A DNA stretch of 64,000 nt from Corynebacterium felinum (GTDB lineage: Bacteria > Actinomycetota > Actinomycetes > Mycobacteriales > Mycobacteriaceae), in NCBI RefSeq assembly GCF_030408755.1, contig NZ_CP047209.1:2790001-2854000 (forward strand), given 5' to 3'. This document shows, piece after piece, positions 19,237-29,154 of this stretch (positions are counted from its first letter, which is position 1; each line of letters begins with the position of its first letter). Under the pieces are notes generated by a model. The model saw only the letters and a list, made by a program, of their open reading frames with translations, was not told the origin of the DNA and searched no databases. A program made the position numbers and the translations under genes.

Positions 19237-20472
19237 CTAGTGTTCCTTACACGCGTGCACTGTAATCGCGGCCGCTGCACTTCGCGCCCGCTCACGCGCC
19301 TGCGCCACATCCGGGGCAGTCGATAACGCCACCCCCATGCGCCTGCGCATATGCGCGTTCGGTTTACCAAACAAGCGCACATCCGTTTCCGGCACCGCCA
19401 GCGCCTGACTCAACCCACCAAAGCGCACCGCCGCTGACTCACACCCACCATAGATCACCGCTGAGGCACCCGGGGAGGTGAGGGTGACGTCGATAGGCAA
19501 GCCCAAAATAGCGCGCGCATGCAGCTCGAACTCGCTGAAGCGTTGCGACGCCATGGTCACCATTCCCGTATCGTGCGGGCGCGGCGACACCTCAGAGAAG
19601 TAAACATCATCGCCGGCCACAAACAGCTCCACACCAAACACACCCCGACCACCCAAAGCATTGGTGATCCGAGCAGCCACGCTGCGGGCATTTTCCAACG
19701 CCACCTGACTCATGCGGGCTGGCTGCCAGCTTTCCACATAATCGCCCTCGTGCTGCTTATGCCCAATCGGCTCACAGAACCAAGTCGCATCCTCACCAGT
19801 CACCGGATCAATGGAACGCACGGTCAGCAGCGTAATCTCATAATCAAAGGTGACATAGCGTTCCACAATCACCTTCTTCGAACCCGCACCCGGTGCCTGC
19901 ACTGTATGCCCACCTGTTTGCGCATAATCCCACGCCGCAGCCACATCATCTGGGCCGCGCAACACCGACTGCCCCTTACCGGAAGAACTCATCAACGGCT
20001 TGACCACACAAGGGAAACCCAACGCAGCAATCGCCTCCACATACTGATCAAAATTTGATGCAAAACGATACGCGCTAGTTGGAAGCCCCAACTGTTCGTT
20101 CGCGAGACGACGAATCCCCTCCCGATCCATGGTCAGTTGAGTTGCCCGCGCCGTGGGAATCACCGTGACCCCTGCCTGTTCAATCTCCCCCAAAATATCG
20201 GTGGCCAGTGCCTCAATCTCAGGCACAATGTAGTCAGGGCGCACATACGCTACCAATTCCCTTACCGCCTCGGCATCAGTCATATCAATGGTGTAACTAA
20301 AGTGAGCCACCTGCTGCGCGGGGGCATGCTCGTAGCGGTCAACCGCATGCACCTCCACGCCAAGGCGCTGAAATGCAATAACGACTTCTTTACCCAGCTC
20401 CCCGCTGCCAAAAATCATGACGCGGGTGGAGTCCGCCGCAAGCGGAGTGCCAATGGTATCGGGAGTATACAT
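19237..20472 (-). CDS. purT: Formate-dependent phosphoribosylglycinamide formyltransferase 2
   Basis: This ATP-grasp enzyme has about 411 residues from ATG 20472. The N-terminal [20 protein letters not shown] segment binds nucleotide, [15 protein letters not shown] is the ATP-grasp loop near 150, and FGVELFV with [10 protein letters not shown] forms the metal/ATP site. It makes formyl-GAR from GAR, formate and ATP in purine synthesis, independent of folate. A longer reading frame starts at 20529, but ATG 20472 agrees with homologues and has a TAATAT -10-like element about 8-13 bp upstream, suggesting leaderless transcription. Confidence 0.93.
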   Translation of the reverse strand: MYTPDTIGTPLAADSTRVMIFGSGELGKEVVIAFQRLGVEVHAVDRYEHAPAQQVAHFSYTIDMTDAEAVRELVAYVRPDYIVPEIEALATDILGEIEQAGVTVIPTARATQLTMDREGIRRLANEQLGLPTSAYRFASNFDQYVEAIAALGFPCVVKPLMSSSGKGQSVLRGPDDVAAAWDYAQTGGHTVQAPGAGSKKVIVERYVTFDYEITLLTVRSIDPVTGEDATWFCEPIGHKQHEGDYVESWQPARMSQVALENARSVAARITNALGGRGVFGVELFVAGDDVYFSEVSPRPHDTGMVTMASQRFSEFELHARAILGLPIDVTLTSPGASAVIYGGCESAAVRFGGLSQALAVPETDVRLFGKPNAHMRRRMGVALSTAPDVAQARERARSAAAAITVHACKEH

Positions 20473-20741
20473 AGACGTAAATATTAGTCGAGCCAACCCC
20501 CACAGCGCAGGACACTTACGCACCAACACACCGGCAAAGTTTGGTACCCACCACCGACAGCCCGTGACCCAATAACAGCACTAAAGGCAAGGGCAAGCAA
20601 CGGCGTCGAAAAGCAAAGCCGACACAACAGGGTGAAATTTTGTCCCTCAAGCCTGAAAAACAGCGCTGTTATGGCGACAATAAAAAATGAGCCGAGACTA
20701 TAGTTTATACTATAATCCCAGCTCATCATATATTTTCAGAG

Positions 20742-20815
20742 TGGAGCTGGCGACGGGAATCGAACCCGCGCCGTCTGCTTGGGAAGCAGAAGTTCTGCCA
20801 TTGAACTACGCCAGC
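20742..20815 (-). tRNA. tRNA-Gly (anticodon CCC)
   Basis: The 74-nt minus-strand gene has a complete cloverleaf. The acceptor stem GCTGGCG pairs with the 3' CGCCAGC region; the D-arm contains TAGTTCAATGGCAGA; the anticodon stem TCTGC/GCAGA encloses loop TTCCCAA (anticodon CCC); and the T-arm has GGTTCGATTCC. The 3' CCA is encoded. Overall it matches E. coli glyU in arrangement. An adhesin gene lies just beyond it, and tRNA genes are common sites for acquired DNA, but I saw no duplicated 3' end nearby. Confidence 0.95.
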
Positions 20816-20877
20816 ATGTGCCCTAGGCACGATGAAGATATTAGCACTTATCACCGAAAATACCTAGCGCAACACCC

Positions 20878-20916
20878 CACAAGCGCTAAGGGTGGACATT
20901 CCCTTAGCACCTTGTG
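20878..20916 (-). terminator. Hairpin downstream of the second adhesin gene
   Basis: An 8-bp inner stem (GCTAAGGG 20885-20892 with 20901-20908) is extended by CACAAG/CTTGTG (20878-20883 with 20911-20916) across a small internal loop. It lies 14 bp after the adhesin stop. No T tract follows, so confidence is moderate. Confidence 0.5.
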
Positions 20917-20929
20917 AAGTTTTGAGAGT

Positions 20930-23900
20930 TTAGGACTTCTTCCGACGAACCAGCACAACACCGAGCACGATCAGCGCCACAGCTACCGCAAGCAGCCCCA
21001 GCACACTCGCACCAGTATTAGCCAGTCCAGCGCCCTTAGCAGCCTCCTGCTTCGGTGCAGCCTGAGAAGCAATGCCCTTCTTCGCCTCGCCCTTATCACC
21101 AGGCTTCACAGCCGCGCTTTCAGGGGTCTTGGACAAGACACGCTCCGTGCCCGCAGGGAACAGGTTCGGCAGTGCGCTCAACACGCCAGCCAAGAACGGA
21201 ACAACCACAGCAACCAGTGGGATCCACCCCATGATGGAGTAGTTGTTCACGAAGGTGACAGTCACAGCCTGATCCTTGGCAAGAATCTCCACCGTCTTTG
21301 GCTCCGGCAAGGTGAGGTTGAAGCCGACCACATCAGCACCCTCAGGCTTTTCCGTCACGGTACAGGTAGTGCCAAGTTTTGCGGTGATACCCGAAGCAAC
21401 AGCCACGCCATCACCCTTGACCTTCACCGACGCATTCTGGCCGTCATCGCAGCGAACATCGAAAACAAATTCCTTATTCGCGCCCAAACCTGGCAGCAAA
21501 CCAGCGGTGGTCTTCGCGATCGTGAAGCTACCTTCCTGCTTGCGGTAGGTATTGGTCAACACCTGAGAATGCACTGGGGAATTGACCACAAACTCCCACT
21601 TCGCCGCAGGGGTATCCAAAACGAAGTTGTCTGGATCGAAATCAAGCTGCTTCTTATCATCCGTTTCAGCAACCACACAGGCATAACCAAACGGAATCTC
21701 ATTGGCCAGCTCAACCTCAGTACCATTGCCTGGAACAGGCTTCTTCACCACAATCGCAGGGCCTAGGCCGGCAGGATCAGTACAACGCAGGTTCACATCG
21801 AAGGTCTTGTCGGTGCTTGTTGCATCGCCGCCAAGCTTCTTGGCTACCACAACCTTGCCCTTATTCAAACGGTAGTGATTGACAAAGGTGTGCTCATGCG
21901 CAGCCTTATCAACAGTGAACGTCCAATTCGCAGCAGGCGCATCGATGATGAAGTTCGGGTTGAAGTTCAACGCAGCCTTATCGTCAGTTTCCTCAACGGT
22001 ACAGCTATAGCCAAATGGGATACCCGTAGCCAGCTCCACCATTGCACCATTGCCCGCGACTGCCTTCGTGCCAGTCTTCGTCTCGCCCACATTCTGTGGA
22101 TCCACACAGGTGTAGCGGAAGTTGAAGGTGTGATCGGTGGTCTTCATCTCCGGGCCGACGTTCTTGGCAATCGAAATCTTGCCAGCGCGCTTTTCGTACA
22201 CGTTGACAAAATCACGCGCGTTATTTACTTCGGTGACCGTGAACTCCCAGTTCTGTGCACGGTTTTTCAGCACATAACCTGGGTTGAAGTTCAACTGAGC
22301 ATTATCTTCAGTTTCCTTCACCACACACTTATAGCCCATGGGAACACTGCCCACCAGCTCAACCTGCTTGCCATCAGCAAGCACCTTCTTGGTGCCGCTG
22401 ATCACCTTCGTCTGATCTGTTGGGTGCACACACCTGTAGTCGAAATCGAAGCTAGGCACAGGAGTAGCCACAATACCTTCAAGCTTCTTAGCTACCTTCA
22501 CCTGGCCGGTAAGGCCAAAATCGTTGGTGATAAGAACGTTGATCAGATCGCCACCCTCACCCTTAGCAATGGTCAGAGTATTGCCTTCGAGGGTGATTTT
22601 CGATGCTGGGTCCTTGCCGGATTCCTGAACAGCAGCCGGTGGCACGCTAAATACGCCGTCTTTCCACACCGCCCAATCGGAATCAGCAGGCTTTGGCTCC
22701 ACTAGTTTCAGGGATTGTCCGGCCTTGATCTTGATCTTGCAGTCATGAGCAACACTGAGCGTGGTGCAGGCATCGTCTTGCTTGACTCCATCAACAAACA
22801 CATCGACTGGGAACTTCTCGCGGGCAACCTTTTCCTTGAGCTCATCGCTTGAAATCTCAGCGCCACCTTGGAGAACCTTCTTAGAAATGATGACCTGAGT
22901 GGAATTTGGCTCACCAACCGAGCGACCCCAAGCGCGTTGATACAGCTTCGCACCTTGATCGGTATTGACTGCTACGCCATCGACTTCAGCGGTGTTGGTA
23001 GCGAAGGTGGTGGAAACAAGCTCATCCTTGGGCAGCTTCTCAGCTGGGATCCAGGTGTACATGGCAAAACGATAGTAGTGATCGTTCTTGGTGTTGCGAA
23101 CAGTAATGGTGAATTCGTTGTTCTGCTCATCGGTGGGCTGACCCAGCCCTTCGTCGATCACCACAACTTCCTCGACACCCTGCGGCTGATTGACTGCTTT
23201 TTCTTTGGTTACACGAACGTTAGCAATCAGTTCAGCACAACGTGCGTCTGGGAAATTCACCATGCTGCCATCGACACGGCATTCCGTATTATCTTTATCC
23301 GTCGGAATCAGACCCCAGTGACCCTTCACATTCTCTTTACGGCGCGCAATGGTGAACCCACCGCCCTTACCGCTAGGTGCGAAGAACTGTGGCACGGTGA
23401 TCGTACCTGCTACAGGATCGTTGATAGTGACATCGCCAAGCTTATCGTGCACTTTGACATCACCGCCGGTGCCTTTAAACACCAAGGACCACAAAACCTG
23501 CTGGTAGCGCACACCATCGGATGTGAACTCGCTGGAGAACCAGCCACGTTTCATATTCGGCTGATTTGGCCCACCTGGTTGCCAATCACGGGTACCAATT
23601 TCGGAATCTGGATTACCGGTTAGCAACTCCACCACATTGTGGGTGGACAAGCCCCACTGAATGGTCTCCGGCGTGTCTGTAGCCACAGCAGAAATTTCCA
23701 TGTGCACATCACCGTGCACATTGCGGTTATTCTCACCACGCACAGCATCAGTAAAGACACAGGTCAAAACCGCTGGGGTAATTTTACCGTTAACATTCTT
23801 GCGCGGATCATAGGAGCAATCTGTGTACGGGCCTGCACTAATGATGCCCCTGCCATAAGGCGACATCCACTCCGGGAAGGTCACCTGCATATAATCGCCA

Positions 23901-24184
23901 GGTTCCGGCAGTTCTTTTTCCCCTACTGCCCAATAAAAGTCGAGGTTAAAAATCGAACCGGCCTCAAGCGTCCCGGTTTCGCCCGGCTTTTTCCCCTTGT
24001 GCCGAACATCAATCTTCGTTGCAAAGTCTGCGGTGCGGTTAACGCCCGTTGGCGCTGACGATGCCTGTGCGCCTGCGTGTGCTGGGTTGAGCACCACAAG
24101 CAAGGACCCAACTAACGTGAGCGTGACCACAACTGCGCACAATCGGAGCATCTCACGCATACGTAGGGTTGACAGCTGCCCCAT
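20930..24184 (-). CDS. Sortase-anchored surface protein (adhesin) with five two-Cys Ig-like domains
   Basis: The protein has 1,084 residues. Residues 1-41 form an export signal, and 45-410 an N-terminal adhesin-like region whose opening resembles fibrinogen/collagen-binding MSCRAMM folds. Repeat domains are at about 430-555, 560-664, 668-771, 776-880 and 884-982. The middle three are close paralogues sharing FGYxCxVxETDD-like cores. A second hydrophobic stretch (986-1010), a charged linker, LANTG (1054-1058), a TM and RRKKS end the protein. It is likely attached to peptidoglycan by sortase. An exceptionally strong AAGGAGGTGG lies about 7 bp before ATG 24184. Architecture matches the 2,076-residue protein at 9.7-15.9 kb; the ligand is unknown. 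Confidence 0.9.
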   Translation of the reverse strand: MGQLSTLRMREMLRLCAVVVTLTLVGSLLVVLNPAHAGAQASSAPTGVNRTADFATKIDVRHKGKKPGETGTLEAGSIFNLDFYWAVGEKELPEPGDYMQVTFPEWMSPYGRGIISAGPYTDCSYDPRKNVNGKITPAVLTCVFTDAVRGENNRNVHGDVHMEISAVATDTPETIQWGLSTHNVVELLTGNPDSEIGTRDWQPGGPNQPNMKRGWFSSEFTSDGVRYQQVLWSLVFKGTGGDVKVHDKLGDVTINDPVAGTITVPQFFAPSGKGGGFTIARRKENVKGHWGLIPTDKDNTECRVDGSMVNFPDARCAELIANVRVTKEKAVNQPQGVEEVVVIDEGLGQPTDEQNNEFTITVRNTKNDHYYRFAMYTWIPAEKLPKDELVSTTFATNTAEVDGVAVNTDQGAKLYQRAWGRSVGEPNSTQVIISKKVLQGGAEISSDELKEKVAREKFPVDVFVDGVKQDDACTTLSVAHDCKIKIKAGQSLKLVEPKPADSDWAVWKDGVFSVPPAAVQESGKDPASKITLEGNTLTIAKGEGGDLINVLITNDFGLTGQVKVAKKLEGIVATPVPSFDFDYRCVHPTDQTKVISGTKKVLADGKQVELVGSVPMGYKCVVKETEDNAQLNFNPGYVLKNRAQNWEFTVTEVNNARDFVNVYEKRAGKISIAKNVGPEMKTTDHTFNFRYTCVDPQNVGETKTGTKAVAGNGAMVELATGIPFGYSCTVEETDDKAALNFNPNFIIDAPAANWTFTVDKAAHEHTFVNHYRLNKGKVVVAKKLGGDATSTDKTFDVNLRCTDPAGLGPAIVVKKPVPGNGTEVELANEIPFGYACVVAETDDKKQLDFDPDNFVLDTPAAKWEFVVNSPVHSQVLTNTYRKQEGSFTIAKTTAGLLPGLGANKEFVFDVRCDDGQNASVKVKGDGVAVASGITAKLGTTCTVTEKPEGADVVGFNLTLPEPKTVEILAKDQAVTVTFVNNYSIMGWIPLVAVVVPFLAGVLSALPNLFPAGTERVLSKTPESAAVKPGDKGEAKKGIASQAAPKQEAAKGAGLANTGASVLGLLAVAVALIVLGVVLVRRKKS

Positions 24185-25095
24185 TGGCAGCCACCTCCTT
24201 CATTTTAAGATTTCTACTGATTTTGTGAACAAATAAAAAACACACTCTATGCGCAAACTAATATTCCGCCCATGAGCTGCCACTACACCCAAAGATTAAG
24301 TTCAGCAATAGGTAATTTTCAAGAAGATTTATCCGCCCAACTACCCCAGACATTCCAGTATTTTTTTACACTCACGCACCCCACAACACCCCGAACATAA
24401 GCAATAGTTAAGATTGTTCACCAGCAGTAGCCCGTGTTCTTTTATTCACCCCACAAACACCTGCAGAGCATCCCTCAGAACCTAAAACCCCAGCTTATTG
24501 AGCATAACCCCAGCACGGCAGCACCACTCTCCACCCCCACACCATATGTTGATACCTACTCAAGTTTGACCAAAGCCCACCCACATTTGTCTGATATCAG
24601 CTGTCTCTTTTGACTCCACCACACAGTTCAACTTAAGAAGTTATGAAAACGTGATTTGATATAGCGTTCTGTTACTTAGATAAATAACGGTGTACTTAAA
24701 ATCTTAACTTTGGCAACAATTTAAGAAACTTGTCCCGGCTGCGCCTCGATTTCACCCCCGCCCACACTGAATTCCACCCCCGACCCAACCCTTACAACTC
24801 CACAGTCCAGCTACCGCTATTGCTACGACTATAGGAATAAAATGCAACGTAAGGATATACTTCCCAACCCGTGACTACCATCGCCGCAAGCACTTTTCCC
24901 TCCCGCATCCTCTCGATTCTTCCCCACCTCGCAGCGCACCAGCACCAGCGCACCGCAGCAGGGATTCTTCCTTCAGCAAAACACAGTTTTCCCCTCCCCT
25001 GACACACAGCTCCGATCTTCAATGCGCACAGACTTATGCATCTTTCCCACAGCAACCCCACAGCATACCGCAGGAATACGGGTGGGGGTGTGTGG
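24185..25095. other. ~0.9-kb AT-rich intergenic region, no gene
   Basis: Non-coding DNA between the second adhesin and purA. The AT-rich part next to the adhesin (24210-24450 and 24590-24730) is the likely site of its promoter and of regulatory input. Frames through it are short and lack recognisable products. Confidence 0.65.
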
Positions 25096-25109
25096 CGGCG
25101 TCGATACGC
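25096..25109 (+). repeat. Intergenic copy of the dispersed CGRCGTCGATAMGC motif
   Basis: The sequence CGGCGTCGATACGC is an exact match to the window-wide 14-mer. It lies 13 bp before the hairpin that ends purA, a position like the copy next to the gltS terminator. Confidence 0.65.
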
Positions 25110-25121
25110 TCAGCAATGCAC

Positions 25122-25157
25122 AAAACCCTGCATATTCACGCGAACACACAGGGCTTT
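25122..25157 (-). terminator. Probable purA terminator
   Basis: A 9-bp stem with one mismatch pairs 25122-25130 (AAAACCCTG) with 25149-25157 (CAGGGCTTT). On the minus strand it reads CAGGGTTTTG at the 3' end, 13 bp beyond the purA stop. The loop of 18 nt is long. Confidence 0.55.
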
Positions 25158-25169
25158 GATGAACTATTT

Positions 25170-26459
25170 TTAGCTGTCCATCACATCGTGCAGCACGATC
25201 GTCTGGTCGCGACCAGGACCAACGCCGATATAAGAGATGCGGCAGCCGGACAGCTCCTCAAGGCGGCGCACATACGCCTGCGCCTTCTCAGGAAGCTCGT
25301 CGAAAGTCTTGCAGTCAGTAATATCCTCATCCCACGCAGGCATCGTCTCATAAATAGGCGTTGCGTGGTGGAACTCCGACTGGGTGAGCGGCATCTCATC
25401 GTGACGCACACCGTCAACATCATAAGCCACACAGATCGGGATCTCACCGATACCAGTGAGCACGTCCAGCTTGGTCAGGAACAGATCCGTGAAACCATTC
25501 ACGCGCGAGGCGTAGCGAGCAATCACCGAATCGTACCAGCCACAACGACGCTTACGGCCAGTGTTCACACCAACCTCACCACCTGTGGTTTGCAGGAACT
25601 CGCCCCACTTATCAAACAACTCGGTGGGGAACGGGCCAGCACCGACACGCGTGGTGTATGCCTTAATAATGCCCAAAGAGCTGGTGATACGGGTTGGGCC
25701 AACACCTGAGCCCACGCACGCGCCGCCCGCAGTCGGGTTGGAGGAGGTCACGAATGGGTAGGTGCCATGATCAACATCGAGCATGGTGGCCTGGCCACCC
25801 TCCATGAGCACATGCTTGCCCTCATCGAGTGCACGGTTGAGGACGAGCTCAGCGTCGATCATCATGGGGCGCAGGCGCTCAGCGTAGCTCAGGAAGTACT
25901 GCACAATTTCCTCGGCAACAATTGCCTGGCGGTTGTACATCTTTACCAAGATTTGGTTTTTCACATCGAGTGCGGATTCGATCTTTTGGCGCAGAATGGA
26001 CTCGTCGAAGATGTCTTGCACTCGGATGCCCACGCGCGACACTTTGTCGGCATAGGTGGGGCCAATGCCGCGGCCGGTGGTGCCGATTGCTCGCTTGCCC
26101 AAGAAGCGCTCCTGTACCCGGTCGAGAACCTGGTGGTAGGGGGCTACGAGGTGCGCGTTGGCAGAAATGCGTAGGCGGGAGGCGTCAGCGCCGCGGGCTT
26201 CGAGGCCGTCGATTTCTTCAAACAGGGCTTCGAGGTTGATCACCACACCGTTGCCCAGAATTGGGGTTGCATTTTCCGAAAGCACACCCGCGGGGAGCAG
26301 CTTCAGTTCGTATTTTTCGCCACCCACGACCACTGTGTGGCCTGCGTTGTTGCCGCCGTTTGGCTTGACTACGTAGTCAACCAAACCGCCAAGAATATCG
26401 GTGGCTTTGCCTTTGCCTTCATCGCCCCACTGGGCGCCGACAATCACGATTGCTGCCAT
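25170..26459 (-). CDS. purA: Adenylosuccinate synthetase
   Basis: The protein has 429 residues with the P-loop-like GDEGKGK near 12-18, the [15 protein letters not shown] site near 35-43, [10 protein letters not shown] near 125-135 and the GxxxGTPR-like/[10 protein letters not shown] region at the C-terminal third. It condenses IMP and aspartate using GTP, the first committed step to AMP. AAGGACG lies about 7-13 bp before ATG 26459. It is monocistronic here, with a hairpin after the stop. Together with purT and the phosphoribosyltransferase it forms a loose purine neighbourhood. Confidence 0.97.
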   Translation of the reverse strand: MAAIVIVGAQWGDEGKGKATDILGGLVDYVVKPNGGNNAGHTVVVGGEKYELKLLPAGVLSENATPILGNGVVINLEALFEEIDGLEARGADASRLRISANAHLVAPYHQVLDRVQERFLGKRAIGTTGRGIGPTYADKVSRVGIRVQDIFDESILRQKIESALDVKNQILVKMYNRQAIVAEEIVQYFLSYAERLRPMMIDAELVLNRALDEGKHVLMEGGQATMLDVDHGTYPFVTSSNPTAGGACVGSGVGPTRITSSLGIIKAYTTRVGAGPFPTELFDKWGEFLQTTGGEVGVNTGRKRRCGWYDSVIARYASRVNGFTDLFLTKLDVLTGIGEIPICVAYDVDGVRHDEMPLTQSEFHHATPIYETMPAWDEDITDCKTFDELPEKAQAYVRRLEELSGCRISYIGVGPGRDQTIVLHDVMDS

Positions 26460-26686
26460 TTTGCACGTCCTTAAAGACTTATACTTTTGCTTTACGCGCC
26501 CACCTCATCTACCGAGGTGAACACAGACGTTTCACCATTGTACATGCAGGGTACGGGTTTTCTCCTAATCTTGAATGCAATCATGGTCGCGCTTTCCCGC
26601 CCCGGGCTTAAGCTTTTCGACGTCGCCAGCAACCTAGCCGGTGAGAAGAAACAATGGCAACTGCGAATAGCTCCGCTGAATCTCAC

Positions 26687-27370
26687 TCACCTAGCGACAA
26701 TTTCACTCATCCAACGACCAATGAACCTCACCAGATGTTCTAGCCCAATGATCCGAAGGATTGCCATGATCACTGTGCGCCAGTATGCAAAAGAATGAGA
26801 ACCATCCGAAGAGTCTGGGAAGAATTCCGCGGAACTCGTGGTGGGTGCTGGGATCAGCGTTGGGCTTGGGGTTGGGGCAATCGTGGGAATCAGTGATGGC
26901 TCAGGAGGCGGAATAATAGGGACTTTCTTGGTATACGCCACCCTGACCCGCAGGGGTTCAACCACCTGATCCAGCGCCGCGGAGAAAAGAGCAGGCGTTA
27001 TCGTTTGGTTTACAGTCCATTCACCCGCCAGCACTGCAGGCAGCGGTTCCACCACACCTGTGGTGGAACATTCCGTGCCACCGATAAAGGCATAGTTAGT
27101 GCGAGTTAGTCCTGCCGGAATCCTGACTTTGTACACAGCTTCAGCAATCCAGGGCTCAAGCCCTGGCTGGTTGTACACGGATGCAGTAGTGCAGGTTACT
27201 GGGATTTCAAAAAGATGTCCGGCAGGCAGTGGCGGGTTTCCTTCAATCTGAATTTCAATGCTTAAGCGCTCCAATTTGCGCCCCGTGGCATTTTCGCTCG
27301 CCCCACTAGGAACAGACACCACCCCAAGTGCCAGCCCAGAAGCCACTATGAGTGCCCAGATGCGTCGCAT
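26687..27370 (-). CDS. Secreted protein of unknown function
   Basis: The protein has about 227 residues from ATG 27370, which has GGGAAAGGTG just upstream; an in-frame start at 27415 would add 15 residues before the signal peptide. A signal peptide (RRIWALIVASGLALGVVSVPSGAS) is followed by a beta-rich region with two cysteines in CTTASVY and GGTECSTT contexts, which probably form a disulfide. A Pro/Thr-rich spacer (IPTIAPTPSPTLIP type) and a C-terminal amphipathic segment of about 30 residues follow. The spacer suggests wall spanning, but no sorting motif is present. I do not recognise a family. Confidence 0.75.
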   Translation of the reverse strand: MRRIWALIVASGLALGVVSVPSGASENATGRKLERLSIEIQIEGNPPLPAGHLFEIPVTCTTASVYNQPGLEPWIAEAVYKVRIPAGLTRTNYAFIGGTECSTTGVVEPLPAVLAGEWTVNQTITPALFSAALDQVVEPLRVRVAYTKKVPIIPPPEPSLIPTIAPTPSPTLIPAPTTSSAEFFPDSSDGSHSFAYWRTVIMAILRIIGLEHLVRFIGRWMSEIVAR

Positions 27371-27753
27371 AGTTTTCACCTTTCCCTTTAATCCCCACCA
27401 ATCCAGCAGCCCCAAACAACCACTAGGTGAGCGCGGTCACAACGCTTGTGAAATAGCATAGCAGCTACACGCTCGTGTCAACTAAGGGTGTGTCCACACT
27501 CCCCCATCACACCAACCCACACCCCGCCCCGCGCCTAGTACACACCCCCACCCACTTTTGATCCCCACAGCACACTCGCGCGCATAAGTAAAACTCACAT
27601 GCACACCTTCGCACAATGAGCCCACCATAGGGGCTAACGATGGTATCAAGCTTGTACAATAGGTGAGGTTAGTAAAAACTGTGCGGCCACCTGTGTGTAT
27701 TGCCACGAGCAAAATTTTTGTTGAGTGGCCGCCGTTGACAGAAAGAACAAGCA
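27371..27753. other. Divergent intergenic region with structured leader
   Basis: The left part is a C/A-rich low-complexity stretch around 27480-27570. A TACAAT -10-like element is near 27654-27659 for the rightward gene. The presumed 5' leader then holds an 8-bp inverted repeat (27683-27690 GCGGCCAC with 27725-27732), inside which lies CAAAATTTTTG. No gene is seen. Confidence 0.5.
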
Positions 27754-28239
27754 GTGTCTGAACTTTCCCCTTTTAATATCGAACGCGTCGCCGAGTACTT
27801 AAAAAGCCAAGGCTATAACTTCACCACCGATGATGATGGCGACATCTACACCGGATTTGAAGAAAACAGCTTCATGCTTCTCGCCACCGGCGCAAAGCGC
27901 GAAATCTTCGCTATTCGTGGTGCATGGAAAATTACCAGCCCGATCGAAGGTCGCGCACCACTGATCGAATTCTGCAACGAATGGAACCGCACCAAGCTGT
28001 GGCCAAAGACTTACGTCACTGTCAACGATGACGGTGTAGTAGGTGTTCAGGCGGAGCTCAACACCGATCTTGAGCACGGCGCAACCGACGCCCAAATCCA
28101 GCAGTTCTTCCACTGCGGTATCGCCACCACCTTGCAGTTCTTCAACGAACTGACCAACCAGTTCGTTGTGCCCACCGATTCCGAGTCCGAGGTTGAACTG
28201 CACTTCGATATCCCACGCGACGAAACGGACAAAAACTAA
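27754..28239 (+). CDS. YbjN-domain protein
   Basis: The protein has 161 residues starting at GTG 27754 with AGAAAG upstream. It is acidic and soluble, with no signal peptide. The alpha/beta pattern, with LIEFCNEWNRTKLWPKTYV and a C-terminal helix FHCGIATTLQFFNEL, matches YbjN (type III chaperone-like) proteins common in actinobacteria. Their molecular role is not established; a chaperone-like or protein-binding function is inferred from the fold. The following gene begins 12 bp downstream, so the two are likely a transcription unit. Confidence 0.75.
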   Translation: MSELSPFNIERVAEYLKSQGYNFTTDDDGDIYTGFEENSFMLLATGAKREIFAIRGAWKITSPIEGRAPLIEFCNEWNRTKLWPKTYVTVNDDGVVGVQAELNTDLEHGATDAQIQQFFHCGIATTLQFFNELTNQFVVPTDSESEVELHFDIPRDETDKN

Positions 28240-28251
28240 ACTGCCGACCGT

Positions 28252-29106
28252 ATGCGTTATGTTGTCCTTTGCTGCGGCGTCGACACGCCTGACAGCCTGC
28301 CGGTTCGCGGCGAAAATATCGATGTGTTTCAGCTTGGCGCCATCCCCAGTCGCGCTGAGCTGAAACAACTCGACACCATCACCCGCGCCATCCTGCCCGA
28401 AGACCCCACACCCAGCTTGGACGATATTGCCAAGCAGCCGGATGTGGCGCATCTGGGCGCACCCCAACCTGCACCCCAAGCACAGTTTTTGCCCACACCG
28501 CTTCGGGTCATCGTCATCGGTAGTGACGCCGCCTTATCCGCCGTCGTCACGCGACTGATGCGTGCGGATACACTCTGGGCGGAAGTTGCCTACATCCCCA
28601 CCGACACAACAAGCCCCGTCGCCCGCAGCTGGGGGCTCGACGACGACGCCGCAACCTTCGCCTTCACCGCCCCCGCACAACCCACCCCGCTCATACGTGA
28701 CGACGCCGCCATCGCCGTTGTCGGCCAAGCATCAGTCACCGACAAAGACAACAAAGAAATCACCGCCGAAATCATCGTCGACGACCACGTCCTGCTGCGC
28801 CACCAATCCGGCAAACGCAACCCCGTGATCGGCATCTTCGGCGCACGACTCGTCGCCATGCTCGACCAGCCCGGCATCGCCGCAGTCATCCTCAACACCC
28901 CGCGCGAACCCGTTGCCCGCGGCTTTTTCCGCCGCAACTTAAGCCACGGCACCGCCGACCCGCACAGCCTCGCCACCGGGCGCGCGCTGCAAGCCGGTGG
29001 GGAAAACCTCACCATCACCATCGACGGTGTGTCGCGCCCACGGCCTGTCACCCGCGTGACCTTCTACCGGCACCTGCGTGACCTCCAAGCTGTACGCCGC
29101 ATCTAA
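28252..29106 (+). CDS. Conserved protein of unknown function
   Basis: The protein has 284 residues, with no signal peptide or TM. After an acidic Pro-rich first third, the core (about 80-280) contains VIVIGSDAALSAVVTRLM, a VARSWGL helix and a C-terminal LTITIDGVSRPRPVTRVTF strand pair. The order of these elements recalls the diacylglycerol-kinase/NAD-kinase fold, but the canonical GGDGT motif is degenerate (GSDAA), so any catalytic claim would be speculative. It follows the YbjN gene by 12 bp. Codon usage is strongly C-ending, and a strong bidirectional terminator follows. Confidence 0.6.
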   Translation: MRYVVLCCGVDTPDSLPVRGENIDVFQLGAIPSRAELKQLDTITRAILPEDPTPSLDDIAKQPDVAHLGAPQPAPQAQFLPTPLRVIVIGSDAALSAVVTRLMRADTLWAEVAYIPTDTTSPVARSWGLDDDAATFAFTAPAQPTPLIRDDAAIAVVGQASVTDKDNKEITAEIIVDDHVLLRHQSGKRNPVIGIFGARLVAMLDQPGIAAVILNTPREPVARGFFRRNLSHGTADPHSLATGRALQAGGENLTITIDGVSRPRPVTRVTFYRHLRDLQAVRRI

Positions 29107-29147
29107 AAAGCGTGCGGGAAGATCACACATCCTCCCGCACGCTTTTT
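29105..29147. terminator. Bidirectional terminator
   Basis: A perfect 15-bp stem pairs 29105-29119 with 29133-29147 around a 13-nt loop. It is flanked by five A and five T residues, so it works in both directions between the convergent 28252 gene and the FUSC gene. Confidence 0.95.
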
Positions 29148-29154
29148 ACTGTGA

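Noticed and set aside
20699..20714. TATAGT-TTAT-ACTATA palindrome beside tRNA-Gly as an integration site
   Set aside because: No second copy of the tRNA 3' end, integrase gene or other phage gene is seen, so there is no evidence for an att site.
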